Source of the DNA: Rhynchopus euleeides
Taxonomy: Eukaryota; Euglenozoa; Diplonemea; Diplonemida; Diplonemidae
NCBI GenBank assembly: GCA_963210315.1
Contig: OY723268.1
Span: 2,046,001-2,110,000, forward strand
Length of the DNA: 64,000 bases
Direction of reading: 5' to 3'
In this document: one piece after another, positions 1-10,785 of the stretch
Layout of the letters: each line of letters begins with the position of its first letter
How positions within the stretch are numbered: position 1 is the first letter of the stretch
The notes under the pieces: generated by a model
What the model was told of the DNA's origin: nothing
Seen by the model: the letters and a program-made list of their open reading frames with translations, nothing else
Database searches by the model: none
Made by a program: the position numbers and the translations under genes

Positions 1-124
1 CCACGCCACCCACCAATTCGCAACATTGTGGAACACTGGCCCGCCGGACAGAACCGCGGGGTTTTCATTTCTGGGGTGTGCACTTGAGACAAGGGGTTGC
101 TACCTGAACAGCATTACACACAGT

Positions 125-232
125 GGGGGTCTTCGCTACGGGGTGGTCGTCAGTGCATTTTGGTGCATTTCCTGTTGAATTGGCTGAAAACTGAAGAAGT
201 TTGTCGAAGTTTGTCGACCAGCAAAGACCCCC
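125..232 (+). mobile_element. 108-bp MITE (family M1) with 3-bp target duplication
   Basis: The ends are imperfect inverted repeats (GGGGGTCTTCGCT at left; GGGGGTCTTTGCT when the right end is read in reverse). It is flanked by AGT on both sides (122-124, 233-235). A same-length copy lies inverted at 53758-53865, flanked by TGT. It has no coding capacity. The 3-bp duplication would fit a PIF/Harbinger- or CACTA-type source, which is inference. It sits about 100 bp before the start of the Cys-rich repeat gene, in its promoter or 5' UTR. Confidence 0.8.
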
Positions 233-338
233 AGTGCCAACGACAAGGATTTTTCACCCGGCTCTCGGACAAGACATCCAGCCTTCGATTCAAGGTTCAG
301 TCGCCACTCCTCACCACACACACCACATCACTGCAGGA

Positions 339-3179
339 ATGTTATCCCACATGCTTGTGGCAGCGTGCCTCGGCACGGCAGACATGACGGACGTACCTGC
401 AACAGCGGGTCCGCGAACCGACACACCTCCCACCTTGGCACCTGCTGTGCCGTCCACCCTCACACCGTACGGTCCTCAGTGTGAGGACAGGCTCCTTCCT
501 GGTGGCGACGAGTGGCACATGCCGTGGGGGCGTGAGTACACTTGTGCCTGGTTCACGCGCTTCCCACACTGGTGCAACCCGTATGGAAGACTTATCAATG
601 TCTACGACGGAAACACAGCCTGCTGTGTGTGTGGGGGTGGCTTGGGTGCCAACGAGACGAACACCCCTGCAACAGAGGCACCACCAACTGTTGTCCCTCC
701 CACCTTTGCACCGTACGACCCTCAGTGTGAGGACAGGCTGCTTCCTGGTGGTGAGGACTGGCACATGACTTGGGGGAGTAACTACAACTGCACCTGGTTC
801 CAACAGAATCCTCGGTACTGTGAGCTGTACGGCAACGACAGGAATCTCTACGACGCAAACACAGCCTGCTGTGTGTGTGGGGGTGGCTTGGGTGTCAACG
901 AGACGAACGTCCCTGCAACACCAGGACCGCCAACTCCTGTGCCCCCCACCTACACGCCGCACGACCCTCAGTGTCAGGACAGGCTGCTTCCTGATGGTGA
1001 GGACTGGCACAATCCGTGGGGGAGTTACTACAACTGCACCTGGTTCAGGCAGTATCCGCGCTGCAGGTGGTACGGCAACTACACGAATGTCTACGACGCG
1101 AACACAGCCTGCTGTGTGTGTGGGGGTGGCTTGGGTGTCAACGAGACGAACGCCCCTGCCACACCGGCACCACCGACCCCAGCACCTCCCACACCCCCGA
1201 CCTTCGCGCCGTACAGCCCTCAGTGTGAGGACAGGCTGCTTCCTGGTGGTGAGGACTGGCACATGACGTGGGGGAGTTACTACAACTGCACCTGGTTCCA
1301 ACAGGATCCTCGCAACTGTGAGCTGTACGGCAACTACACGAATCTCTACGACGCAAACACAGCATGCTGTGTGTGTGGGGGTGGCTTGGGTGTCAACGAG
1401 ACGAACGTCCCTGCAACACCAGGACCGCCAACTCCTGTGCCCCCCACCTACACGCCGCAGGACCCTCAGTGTGAGGACAGGCTGCTTCCGAGTGGTGAGG
1501 ACTGGCACAATCCGTGGGGGAGTTCTTACAACTGCACCTGGTTCAGGCAGTATCCGCGCTGCAGGTTGTACGGCAACCACACGAATGTCTACGACGCGAA
1601 CACAGCCTGCTGTGTGTGTGGGGGTGGCTTGGGTGTCAACGAGACGAACGCCCCTGCCACAGCGGCACCACCCACCCCAGCACCTCCCACACCCCCGACC
1701 TTCGCGCCGTACAGCCCTCAGTGCGAGGACAGGCTGCTTCCTGGTGGTGAGGACTGGCACATGACGTGGGGGAGTTACTACAACTGCACCTGGTTCCAAC
1801 AGGATCCTCGCAACTGTGAGCTGTACGGCAACTACACGAATCTCTACGACGCGAACACAGCCTGCTGTGTGTGTGGGGGTGGCTTGGGTGTCAACGAGAC
1901 GAACGTCCCTGCAACACCAGGACCGCCAACTCCTGTGCCTCCCACCTACACGCCGCACGACCCTCAGTGTGAGGACAGGCTGCTTCCGAGTGGTGAGGAC
2001 TGGCACAATCCGTGGGGGAGTTACTACGACTGCACCTGGTTCAGGCAGTATCCGCGCTGCAGGTTGTACGGCAACCACACGAATGTCTACGACGCGAACA
2101 CAGCCTGCTGTGTGTGTGGGGGTGGCTTGGGTGTCAACGAGACAAACGTCCCTGCAACACCGGCACCGCCAACTCCTGCACCTCGCACCTTCGCACCGTA
2201 CGACCCTCAATGTGAGGACAGGCTGCTTCCTGGTGGTGAGGACTGGCACATGACTTGGGGGAGTTACTACAACTGCACCTGGTTCCAACAGAATCCTCGG
2301 TACTGTGAAGTGTACGGCAACCGCACGAATGTCTACGACGCGAACACAGCCTGCTGTGTGTGTGGGGGTGGCTTGGGTGTCAACGAGACGAACGCCCCTG
2401 CCACAGCGGCACCACCCACCCCAGCACCTCCCACACCCCCGACCTTCGCGCCGTACAGCCCTCAGTGCGAGGACAGGCTGCTTCCTGGAGGTGAGGACTG
2501 GCACATGACGTGGGGGAGTTACTACAACTGCACCTGGTTCCAACAGGATCCTCGCAACTGTGAGCTGTACGGCAACTACACGAATCTCTACGACGCGAAC
2601 ACAGCCTGCTGTGTGTGTGGGGGTGGCTTGGGTGTCAACGAGACGAACGTCCCTGCAACACCAGGACCGCCAACTCCTGTGCCCCCCACCTACACGCCGC
2701 ACGACCCTCAGTGTGAGGACAGGCTGCTTCCTGCTGGTGAGGACTGGCACATGACTTGGGGGAGTTACTACAACTGCACCTGGTTCCAACAGGATCCTCG
2801 CAATTGTGAGCTGTACGGCAACCGCACGAATGTCTACGACGCGAACACAGCCTGCTGTGTGTGTGGGGGTGGCTTGGGTGTCAACGAGACAAACGTCCCT
2901 GCAACACCAGGACCGCCAACTCCTGTGCCCCCCACCTACACGCCGCACGACCCTCAGTGTCAGGATAGGCTGCTTCCGAGTGGTGAGGACTGGCACAATC
3001 CGTGGGGGAGTTACTACAACTGCTCCTGGTTCAGGCAGTATCCGCGCTGCAGGTGGTACGGCAACCACACGAATGTCTACGACGCGAACACAGCATGCTG
3101 TGTGTGTGGGGGTGGCTTGGATGCGAGCCCCGCTCCTGTGCCTGTCACAGTTCCTCTCCCCCCGTCCCACACACCGTGA
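339..3179 (+). CDS. Secreted protein of eleven tandem Cys-rich (CCVCGGG) repeats
   Basis: This 946-residue protein starts with a short hydrophobic leader (MLSHMLVAACLGTA), consistent with a signal peptide. The start is the first ATG in the frame; the frame is open further upstream but without an ATG. It then holds eleven repeats of about 80 residues. Each has the pattern PQC-x2-RLLP-x-G-x2-WH-x2-WG-x4-C-x-WF, a Cys near YGN, and an ANTACCVCGGG end, joined by Pro/Thr-rich linkers (APPTPAP). Two repeat types occur: WHMTWG with WFQQ, and WHNPWG with WFRQYPRCR. They mostly alternate, so an A-B pair seems to be the duplicated unit. The linkers carry NET sequons. Single-copy modules ending in a similar CC-x-CGGG motif are known from secreted proteins of several algae and protists; their function is not known. 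A cell-surface or wall role is inference. Repeats are nearly identical at DNA level, which suggests recent amplification or gene conversion. Confidence 0.8.
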   Translation: MLSHMLVAACLGTADMTDVPATAGPRTDTPPTLAPAVPSTLTPYGPQCEDRLLPGGDEWHMPWGREYTCAWFTRFPHWCNPYGRLINVYDGNTACCVCGGGLGANETNTPATEAPPTVVPPTFAPYDPQCEDRLLPGGEDWHMTWGSNYNCTWFQQNPRYCELYGNDRNLYDANTACCVCGGGLGVNETNVPATPGPPTPVPPTYTPHDPQCQDRLLPDGEDWHNPWGSYYNCTWFRQYPRCRWYGNYTNVYDANTACCVCGGGLGVNETNAPATPAPPTPAPPTPPTFAPYSPQCEDRLLPGGEDWHMTWGSYYNCTWFQQDPRNCELYGNYTNLYDANTACCVCGGGLGVNETNVPATPGPPTPVPPTYTPQDPQCEDRLLPSGEDWHNPWGSSYNCTWFRQYPRCRLYGNHTNVYDANTACCVCGGGLGVNETNAPATAAPPTPAPPTPPTFAPYSPQCEDRLLPGGEDWHMTWGSYYNCTWFQQDPRNCELYGNYTNLYDANTACCVCGGGLGVNETNVPATPGPPTPVPPTYTPHDPQCEDRLLPSGEDWHNPWGSYYDCTWFRQYPRCRLYGNHTNVYDANTACCVCGGGLGVNETNVPATPAPPTPAPRTFAPYDPQCEDRLLPGGEDWHMTWGSYYNCTWFQQNPRYCEVYGNRTNVYDANTACCVCGGGLGVNETNAPATAAPPTPAPPTPPTFAPYSPQCEDRLLPGGEDWHMTWGSYYNCTWFQQDPRNCELYGNYTNLYDANTACCVCGGGLGVNETNVPATPGPPTPVPPTYTPHDPQCEDRLLPAGEDWHMTWGSYYNCTWFQQDPRNCELYGNRTNVYDANTACCVCGGGLGVNETNVPATPGPPTPVPPTYTPHDPQCQDRLLPSGEDWHNPWGSYYNCSWFRQYPRCRWYGNHTNVYDANTACCVCGGGLDASPAPVPVTVPLPPSHTP

Positions 3180-3591
3180 GACCCTCTGTGCCGACAAGCC
3201 GCTTCCTAGTGGGGCCGCGAGACCTGGAGTTCTCCGGCTCACTACCCGCTGTGCCTTGGATGGAGACTGGACCGTCTCACTCATCCGCACCCCCCCATCC
3301 TTTGATCTGCATGTGTTTCTGGGACCCGCCTCTCTGTCTGCCATTCATCGCTGTCCCGTGCTGCAGTTCTGCACCCTGCCCCCTTCCCCCTGTTTTCTAT
3401 TGCTGAGACTTGCCTCAGCACCCACCCACCCCCTCCCTTGTTCCCAACCAACCGAGCATCCCCCATCCCCCGTTATGATCCCCTCCCCCCGGTAACCTCG
3501 GCGTGTCGCAACAAAGGAAAGGTATCCGCTTCACAGCTCGGCGAATTATGTTTCTCTCAACAAGGTATTGAGGCGGAAATGCAGCGCTAGA

Positions 3592-3656
3592 GGAAGTGCT
3601 AGGTGCTTGCCGTCACACACAGTCTTATGCGCCTGCAATCACACACTAACACTTCC
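3592..3656 (+). repeat. 65-bp repeat with GGAAGTG/CACTTCC ends (copy 1)
   Basis: This matches 4164-4230 along its length with about 75-80 percent identity by eye. Both copies begin GGAAGTGCT and end CACTTCC, a 7-bp inverted terminal repeat. It is probably a very small MITE; no target duplication is clear. Confidence 0.5.
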
Positions 3657-4163
3657 GCAGCCAAAATTGTCTGTGTGTGTCGTGCGATCAACGATAAACT
3701 TGTAAATACTGTACTTTCCGTTTGCTTCACTCACTCGTAGCTGGGAGACATGAAAAAGAGAAAAGAGAAACCCCTGTTGTTTTGTTGACCGCTTCCACCT
3801 GTTCTCGTTTACCTTTCGTATTTCTTCACGAATAATCCTGAAAGAATCCAGCAATATTTGCTTTATTTTTCAAACATTCAAACCACTGCGTAGCTTTGGG
3901 TCTTGGAAGAAGTTATGATGCTAGGGACTGGCGTGATCACTTCTGGTTGTTTTTATCAACTGAGAGCCGTCCAGATTTGTTCTGATGAACATTTCCCGGA
4001 CAGTGTGTTGGTCCGTTCGGATAACTTCACACCCGCCTGACGGGCTGTGGAGGTGTTCAGCGTTTGAAGATTACCAACTGTTGTTGATATCGTGCTCTCT
4101 TGAGATTCATCCTTGTTGCACGAGTCTTTTTTTCCCAGCTTGTCAAGGAAATGCGATCGTGGG

Positions 4164-4230
4164 GGAAGTGCTGGGTGCTAGAGCCGTGGCACACAGTCTC
4201 ACGCGCCTCTGCATCACGCACCACACTTCC
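4164..4230 (+). repeat. 67-bp repeat with GGAAGTG/CACTTCC ends (copy 2)
   Basis: Second copy of the element at 3592-3656, in the same orientation, with shared inner blocks such as CACACAGTCT and GCGCCT. Confidence 0.5.
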
Positions 4231-4431
4231 CGCAGACAATGGGGTTTTCCATGTCTTTCGTGCCCCTCAGGAAACACGTTTCCGAGTGAAACAGTGCGGT
4301 GCTGGGAAGGATCTCTGGCTGTCTACGACCCAAACCGCACTCACCACTCAACATAAGCGTCTCCTTAACCTGTATGTGTGATCCCTCCCGTCATCTCGTA
4401 TGGGCTGGTTACCTTTTTCGTGCCCACACAT

Positions 4432-4536
4432 GGGGGTCCTCGCTACCAGCCACTGCTGGTCACAGCTCGTCAGTCAGTGAGGGGGAGCGGGCTGCTGCTC
4501 ACTGTTTCTCACTCAGTCACATCTGGTAGCGAAGGC
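4432..4536 (+). mobile_element. MITE family M2 (CTCGCTACC termini), copy 1
   Basis: It begins GGGGGTCCTCGCTACC and ends GGTAGCGAAGGC, so the termini are inverted. The interior (GTCACAGCTCGTCAG and a CTCAGTCACA block) matches the reverse complement of 26312-26414. Its end sequence resembles that of M1 (GGGGGTCTTCGCTAC), so the two families may be mobilised by the same transposase; that is inference. Confidence 0.6.
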
Positions 4537-4981
4537 ACTCATGGGATACCTCTGATAGCCTCACCTCTTCCCGGCTCGAGCGACACAAGATTCGCATGGT
4601 CGAGAACAGTTCCAGATGCGGTAGGTGAGGTCAGCCACGGACTGATTGCATCTGTTGTGGGCTGCCAGCACGAACAACCGGCATATGCATTGCATGCGTT
4701 CTTACACCACCACAACAAGGCTGACTTGCTCCCAGGTGGTGTGCCCCGATACACCCACTCCGAAGCTTGCCAGCTCTGCATGTGGTTCCTGTGTGTGTCT
4801 GCTATGCAGCATCCCTGCCTAGGTGTGTGTGTTTGAGGTGACGGAGGTCAACACAGTGAACACTGCACCCCACCCACCCCCCCCCCCCTTTTGATTGCGT
4901 TATTTGCTTGCTTGTGGGGGGGGCATTCTTCGGGGGGGGGGCTCAGCACACTTCACCCTCACCCTCACCCCCCCCCCCCCC

Positions 4982-5550
4982 TAGGGCTAAGTTGGCGTGA
5001 TACGTGATACGTATCACGTATCAGATACGTATCACGTATCACGATTCGCGTCTCGCGTATCACTGCATGGGGTCAGTGTTTCGGTCCCCGTACCCAGGAG
5101 CCAGCAGATCGCCTTTCAGGGGGTCTGGGGGGCGGAGCCCCCCAGCCGCCGGAGGCCACGGTAGTGAACATAGGTTCTCAGGCTGGCTTCAGTCAAGCAC
5201 TGACCAAATTCGGTGGGCCATTGGGACAACAGTTCGGAATCGCCCTGCTCCCTGGGCCCCAGTGGGCCCAGGGGGGCGGGGGCAGATCAGAAATATTCTT
5301 GGTCGGGCAGGCTGGCCAGGCCCTACCAAGGTTTCGGACTGAAACTAAATAGGTGGGGCAGCTGCCCTACCTGCCTGGCCAGGCACGAGATCACTGAACA
5401 CCTTATCCGGACGCCGTATCGGATACGTGTCGAGAAAGGGGCTCGGCGGCACGCCTGCCGTATCAGCGCCGTTGCCGTATCGGATACGTATCACGTATCG
5501 CCCCCGCCAAAAATGTGCTCTGAAACGCGTATCATGCCAACTTAGCCCTA
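4982..5550. mobile_element. E0: non-autonomous TIR element with TA target duplication
   Basis: It lies between TA dinucleotides (4982-4983 and 5549-5550). The inverted ends read GGGCTAAGTTGGC then GTGATACG at left; the right end read in reverse differs at one base (ATGATACG). The interior carries many copies of the palindromic motif TACGTATCACG near both ends and a GC-rich hairpin near 5125. I see no transposase. A TA duplication is typical of the Tc1/mariner/IS630 group, which is the likely class. Its right-hand TA is also the left TA of the next element. Confidence 0.75.
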
Positions 5551-6172
5551 CTGGGGGGGGCTAAATAGAAGACCCCCCCTTGTAATAGGCGTATAAACGC
5601 TTTTTTTGGGGGGTTTTCAAAACCCAAAATTTTGGGCAATTTTTGCAGTGGGTGGCCAAATACAAGGGGGTGGCCGAATACAAGGGGGGGGGTCTTGTAT
5701 TCGGCGGTCCGTGATTTTTCCCAATTTTAGCGAATTTTGCTCCAGGTGACCTCGTGGAATCGCGATTTTCGCCTTCCATTGCACTATTCGGAATCCGTGC
5801 GAATCGTGGTGGGGTCATTTTGTGGGTGGTGGTGTCAAGTTTCACCCATGAAATGTGGGTCTGGTTTGGCTCCTGATAATGGGAGGATATTCCCAGGAGT
5901 CAACCACCTGCAGGGACCCCCACACTGGTGTCCAAAACCCTGTTCTTTTGAATGTTTGGATTCCGTGCGGATCGCAGTGGGGTCATTTTGACCATGGGGT
6001 GCCTGTTAGGACTGAAAAAACAGGCTGAAAATTTGAAAATTGACCAAAATTCACGGACCGCCGAATACAAGACCCCCCCCCTTGTATTCGGCCTAAAATT
6101 TTCTGGATTTCGAATTTCCAGACCCCCCCCTTCTATTCGGCCACCCCCTTCTATTTAGCCCCCCCCCCAGTA
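5549..6172. mobile_element. E1: TA-flanked TIR element with satellite core
   Basis: The termini are CTGGGGGGGGCTAAATAGAAG-like at left and the reverse at right, ending in CAG before TA. Subterminal blocks repeat the phrase GCCGAATACAAG plus poly-G in both orientations, so the ends can fold. The interior holds two copies of the satellite motif AAAATGACCCCAC-x-ACGAT-x-CGCAC (on the minus strand near 5810 and 5970). No coding capacity. Near-identical sequence recurs inside E3 (9052-9631), and E4 is a more distant copy. Confidence 0.75.
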
Positions 6173-7323
6173 GGGGGGGCTAATTCAACCCAAAAAACGG
6201 GAGTAAACCCCACTTTTTCAGGGAGCACCCCTAAACATGAAATCAATGCTACAAACCGACCCAAACCAGTCCAGAAACGTGTTTCTGGGGGGTTTTGGTG
6301 ACCTGTGTGGCCCAGAGAGGCCCAGAAACGCGATTTTTTTCAGTTGGCACAGATGTGGTACCAGATGCGGTACCTGAATGGCCCGAGAAAAACAGCCGGC
6401 GGGCACTCCTTTCTGCAGGCACTGCGGCTTGACGTCATATGTCACCATTGCATCAATGTAGTCATGATTGAGCCACTTCGATAGTGTTCCGCCCCCTTCA
6501 CAGTTTTTAAGATCGGCAAGGTGTGTTTATCGTCGTTGGCGTGCCACCGTACCTTTTTCACGTACCCCAATGCTGGCTGGCACGACATGAACTGCGCCAG
6601 CCACTCCGGTGCATCTCCCGGAGGAGGGAGACGAGCTTATCCTCGAGAAGGAAAACGTTCTCGATCCGAGTGGCGCTCAGCTCGCCAGCAGGTTCCTTGT
6701 CATTTGCCTTCAATTATTTGAGGGCGTAGCCGCCCCATTAGAATGGCAAGGGCCGCTAGTTGATTACTCTCAATGAGAGCAGGGCATCAAGGGCTCACTT
6801 TGGGGGATATCGAGGTCGCTGAGTTGTTGCCACCTCTGAATGGCGTCGGAACGGACAAACCCTCTGAGCAGCGTCCTGCTTCCGCCCATAGTGCGTGCCC
6901 ATCATCTCCGGAACCTCAATCTACAAGGGATACCAACCTTCTCAGTGCAAATACGAGTGCACTTTGGCCTCTGCCCCCACCTCGCGGTGCTGCTTGTCGC
7001 CCCTCGGTACATGGTGCTGTCACATCGATCCGCGTCATCAAGTAGAGCTTGACCGATGAACCATTCGGTTGCTTCGACCACAGGTTTCGCTGTATGTTGC
7101 AAGCAGCCGCTGTAAACTGGCACAGCACCGGTACCACATCTGTGCCAAAAAATTGGAGACGCAAAAAATGAGCTTTCCGGGCCGAATTTGGGCCTATTTC
7201 GGGCAGATACCGGATTTCCGGGGTGATATGGGGTGTTTCTGGCCTTTTGGTGCCCTTGGGGGCCTCTCTGCGGCGAAGTTGAAAATTTGGGTTTACTCCC
7301 GGTTTTAGCCCCCCCCCCCCCTA
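6171..7323. mobile_element. E2: TA-flanked TIR element, non-autonomous or decayed
   Basis: It begins TA-GGGGGGGCTAA and ends TTAG-poly(C)-TA. A second block, CGGGAGTAAACCC, lies inverted just inside both ends (6200-6212 and about 7288-7300). The interior of about 1 kb has short open frames on both strands, for example minus-strand frames between 6900 and 7165, but none that I recognise as a transposase. It shares a TA with E1 at left and with E3 at right. Confidence 0.7.
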
Positions 7324-9631
7324 CTGGGGGGGGCTAAATAGAAGACCCCCCCCCTTGTAATAGGCGTATAAACATAGTGTCATAACGGCCGTCATGGAGG
7401 GAGTGGATTTTCTGAGAATTCACTACCTCAGTTCCCGCTACCGAAATATAAAAACGGCCGTTTTCATGTTTTGTTGGCGAAAAAACGGCCGTTTTTTTCC
7501 CCCTCCTATTTTCCTTTGGAGATTCGCCTCCTGCTTACCGTACCGAGCTGAGGAAACACACTTGACAACTCCCTGTTGCCTGCACATGACATTGGGCACT
7601 GCGATTCTCTGTCGACTGTACAAAGAAAAATGGCTTCCGCCCTGCCTGTCGCTCGACAAGCAGCAGACACCCGAGAGCAGAGAGGAGTGTAGCAGCCCGG
7701 TTCGCCCCCGGGTTGTCCCAGAAATCCAGCACACCCTCGGAACGTGGTGGCCTAGTCGTAGATCACCCAGGCCCTGCTCGTGACCTCCCCGAAACAGAGG
7801 GGAGGTGGCACCGGAGTTCTGACACCCCTACGACTCGTGCGGCCGTACGCGCTCGGGCACAGACGGCGGACCGCAAACCAGAAGGACTTCCCTGACTCCG
7901 TGCCGTCCCACCTTCTGCGCATGCGGTCGCCAGCCCAGGCCAGCTCCCCTGCCAGGGGCACGGGGGGGTCGTACTTCCCCACCTCAGACACTTTCTCGAT
8001 GACATTCTCAATGTCGGTGTACACTGCGTCGACAGGGGCACGCCGTTGGCACACCCAGCTGCGCATCGCAGTACTTCTGGAGCAGCGATGCGAGGGGTGC
8101 CGTCAGGCGGACGGCGGCCTGCAGGTGGGACTCGAGCCCAGCGATTTCGTGGGCATCTCTGCCAACCGCAGAAGCGACGCACACGTAGCAGGGCCGCTGT
8201 CCTGCAGCGGGCCCGGAAGATTGTATAAATGCCCGGGGACGTGGTGCAAGGTGCAGATCCACTCAAGCGGTGCAGGTAGTGTGTGTCGGAGAGAAGCGGG
8301 ATCGCACGGCCGGTGGTGCCGTCTTGCTCGCCTGCTTCTCCCTCTCAGCTGCGTCAGAGATGTGGCACAGCACATCCTTCAGCGCCAGTGCGGTCGTGAA
8401 CCCATCCAGCTGGTGCTGCATATTGCCCGGGATGATCGCCCGTGCCTTCGGGAGTAAATCAGCGAAGGCGGTGTCCTTCTCATCCGGGGTGCTGTCGCCG
8501 AGATCAAGGGAAAGCTCTGTCGGAAGAGCCCTGATGCCAGTGAGCGACACCCACCTCTGCCTGCACGGTCATCCACGACACACGTGCCTAGATTGGCCGC
8601 AACCATGTTCAGCCCCTCCTCGGGACACACTTATTGACAGCATCATGCACCATGCCAGCCGGTGATCCGGTGAACAACGCACCCCGGGCGATCCGAAGTT
8701 GCAAGCCTGCCACTGAGGGTATCGCACTCCGACAGCGCCAGCTGTTTCCCTGGCTCTGCACTTTCAACGCTGCGTTCTTCTTCTTCTTGATATGGCGCGG
8801 TCCGGCAAAGTGGTCCACGAAGTCTGAACTCTTCGCATCATACTTGAAGGCGCGCTCACAATGCTTGCTGCAGGGTATCCCTTGCAGTGGGGAGGCACTC
8901 CTGGTGGTGGGATCTCGCCTGCTGACCCACGCCCCATACAAAATTCCCAGGTAAAAAAAACGGCCGTTTTTTAAAATGCTGAAAATCAGCGGCCGTTTTT
9001 GCAAGTCCACAAAATACAAGGGATTTTTTAAAACGGCCGCTATGCAACCATGTATAAACGCTTTTTTTGGGGGGTTTTCAAAATCCAAAATTTTGGGCAA
9101 TTTTTGCAGTGGGTGGCCAAATACAAGGGGGTGGCCGAATACAAGGGGGGGGGTCTTGTATTCGGCGGTCCGTGATTTTTCCCAATTTTAGCGAATTTTG
9201 CTCCAGGTGACCTCGTGGAATCGCGATTTTCGCCTTCCATTGCACTATTCGGAATCCGTGCGAATCGTGGTGGGGTCATTTTGTGGGTGGTGGTGTCAAG
9301 TTTCACCCATGAAATGTGGGTCTGGTTTGGCTCCTGATAATGGGAGGATATTCCCAGGAGTCAACCACCTGCAGGGACCCCCACACTGGTGTCCAAAACC
9401 CTGTTCTTTTGAATGTTTGGATTCCGTGCGGATCGCAGTGGGGTCATTTTGACCATGGGGTGCCTGTTAGGACTGAAAAAACAGGCTGAAAATTTGAAAA
9501 TTGACCAAAATTCACGGACCGCCGAATACAAGACCCCCCCCCTTGTATTCGGCCTAAAATTTTCTGGATTTCGAATTTCCAGACCCCCCCCTTCTATTCG
9601 GCCACCCCCTTCTATTTAGCCCCCCCCAGTA
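7322..9631. mobile_element. E3: E1-family TIR element carrying a nested 1.7-kb insertion
   Basis: The outer parts (7322-7373 and 9052-9631) match E1 almost base for base, including termini and flanking TA. The copy is split at GTATAAAC by the element at 7374-9051. E1 serves as the empty-site reference. The near identity of E1 and E3 implies that they spread recently or were homogenised. Confidence 0.75.
7374..9051 (-). mobile_element. hAT-like DNA transposon nested in E3, decayed transposase on minus strand
   Basis: The insertion is bounded by an 8-bp duplication GTATAAAC (7366-7373, 9052-9059). The ends are inverted: AT-x-GT-x2-CATA-x-CGGCCGT. Palindromic ACGGCCGTTTT motifs are repeated just inside both ends, as in hAT subterminal regions. 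On the minus strand, protein-like frames run from about 8950 to 7750. They show a possible BED-type zinc finger near the start (CSKHC, then H-x5-H in VDHFAGPRH), a middle part containing APLASLLQKY, and near the end a KSFWFAVRRLCPSA stretch that resembles the hAT C-terminal dimerisation region. The frame is interrupted several times and is shorter than a normal hAT transposase (600 residues or more). The 8-bp duplication is seen directly; the hAT assignment is moderate. Confidence 0.6.
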
Positions 9632-10494
9632 GGCCCCCAGATGTCCATACAAAAAACTGTAATTTTTTTTGGAATATTCAGGTCCGGCGGTCAACAGTGC
9701 AAAACCACCCCCAGACCCACCCCAGATATGAATTTCCGGAGGTTTTTACCCACTTTTGGGCCCACCAACCCTCATCTTTGGCCATTTTTCGGCTTTTTTC
9801 AGCCATTCTGGGGTGAATCCCGTTGCAGGGTCAATTTTGGGTAAAAATGTGCATTTTAACGCACTTCTACTGGTCCTAGAGGCCCTGGATGGGATACGAT
9901 GTACCCCAGGGATGCCTCGGGTACGTTTTTCACCCGAAAACCACCCGAAATCGTCAGCTGATTGAGGGTGTGATATGAGGGTTCTATCCAACAAGGATAT
10001 CAAGGCGGCACTTTCAAAGTCCTGCCAAGGACAGCGCCACGTGGGTGTGTGCTTCTGATATATGTTATGTCATCATGTGAACCCTCCCCAGCGTGTGCCA
10101 ACATCCCTGACACGCTCACGAAAAGCATGACACGGAGAAAACAGGTGCCGAAACAACCTGCCGAGCACACGGGTGGTGCCACGTTGATCCACGCAGCGAT
10201 CTCCCATGACAGGAAGCCTTGTCGCCACGGCAGAGTCGCCGCAGACTGTGGGAGAGGTGTCGCCAGTCACCTTGAGGTTGCAGTGTGTCATCAGGCTAAG
10301 ACCCGTGCCCTCTTCACCTCCCCTGTTAGGTTGCTCCCATATCGTTGCCTGCTTTGGGGCCTGAAGGACATAGGGGTCCAGCAGGCACTTGAGCATCGCA
10401 AGGCATGAGTGGCTGTTTCAAACTCCTGGTGCAAGCACCCGTCATGGTCTGGGGAAGCCCTCCCAGGTAGTTTAACGTCTTGCCCAGGACAACC

Positions 10495-10785
10495 CTTCTA
10501 CTGGTCCTAGAGGCCCTGGATGGTATACAATGTACCCCAGGGATGCCTCGGGTACGTTTTTCACCCGAAAACCACCCGAAATGGGGTCTAGTTGCCCCAA
10601 TTCTGACATTTTTTCATAAAAAATAGGGGATTCGCCCATGTGGGGTAACAGTCCCAATTTTATGAAAAAAATGTCAGAATTGGGGCAACTAGACCCCATT
10701 TCGGGTGGTTTTCGGGTGAAAAACGTACCCGAGGCATCCCTGGGGTACATTGTATACCATCCAGGGCCTCTAGGACCAGTAGAAG
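10495..10785. repeat. Inverted repeat with 128-bp arms (long hairpin)
   Basis: The left arm (10495-10622) and right arm (10657-10785) are nearly perfect inverted copies separated by about 35 bp. Each arm runs from CTTCTACTGGTCCTAGAGG to a TTTTTTCATAAA block. Single copies of the same arm occur at 9868, 13676 and 14048. The arrangement can form a very stable cruciform or, if transcribed, a long double-stranded RNA. Confidence 0.8.

Larger units (their letters stand above)
3180..4981. other. Intergenic region with small repeats, no gene recognised
   Basis: After the stop codon there is C-rich low-complexity DNA to about 3500. Two related 65-bp elements (3592-3656, 4164-4230) and one MITE (4432-4536) lie further on. 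The end (4870-4981) is poly-C and poly-G tracts leading into the first TIR element. No frame shows protein-like composition. Confidence 0.6.

Noticed and set aside
342-3344. Antisense frame of 1000 codons across the Cys-rich repeat gene
   Set aside because: It mirrors the repeat structure of the sense gene and consists of Arg/Val-rich repeats; the sense frame has the signal peptide and conserved Cys pattern.
6516-7165. Possible transposase in E2
   Set aside because: Short frames on the minus strand look slightly protein-like but no DDE or zinc-finger motif could be recognised.
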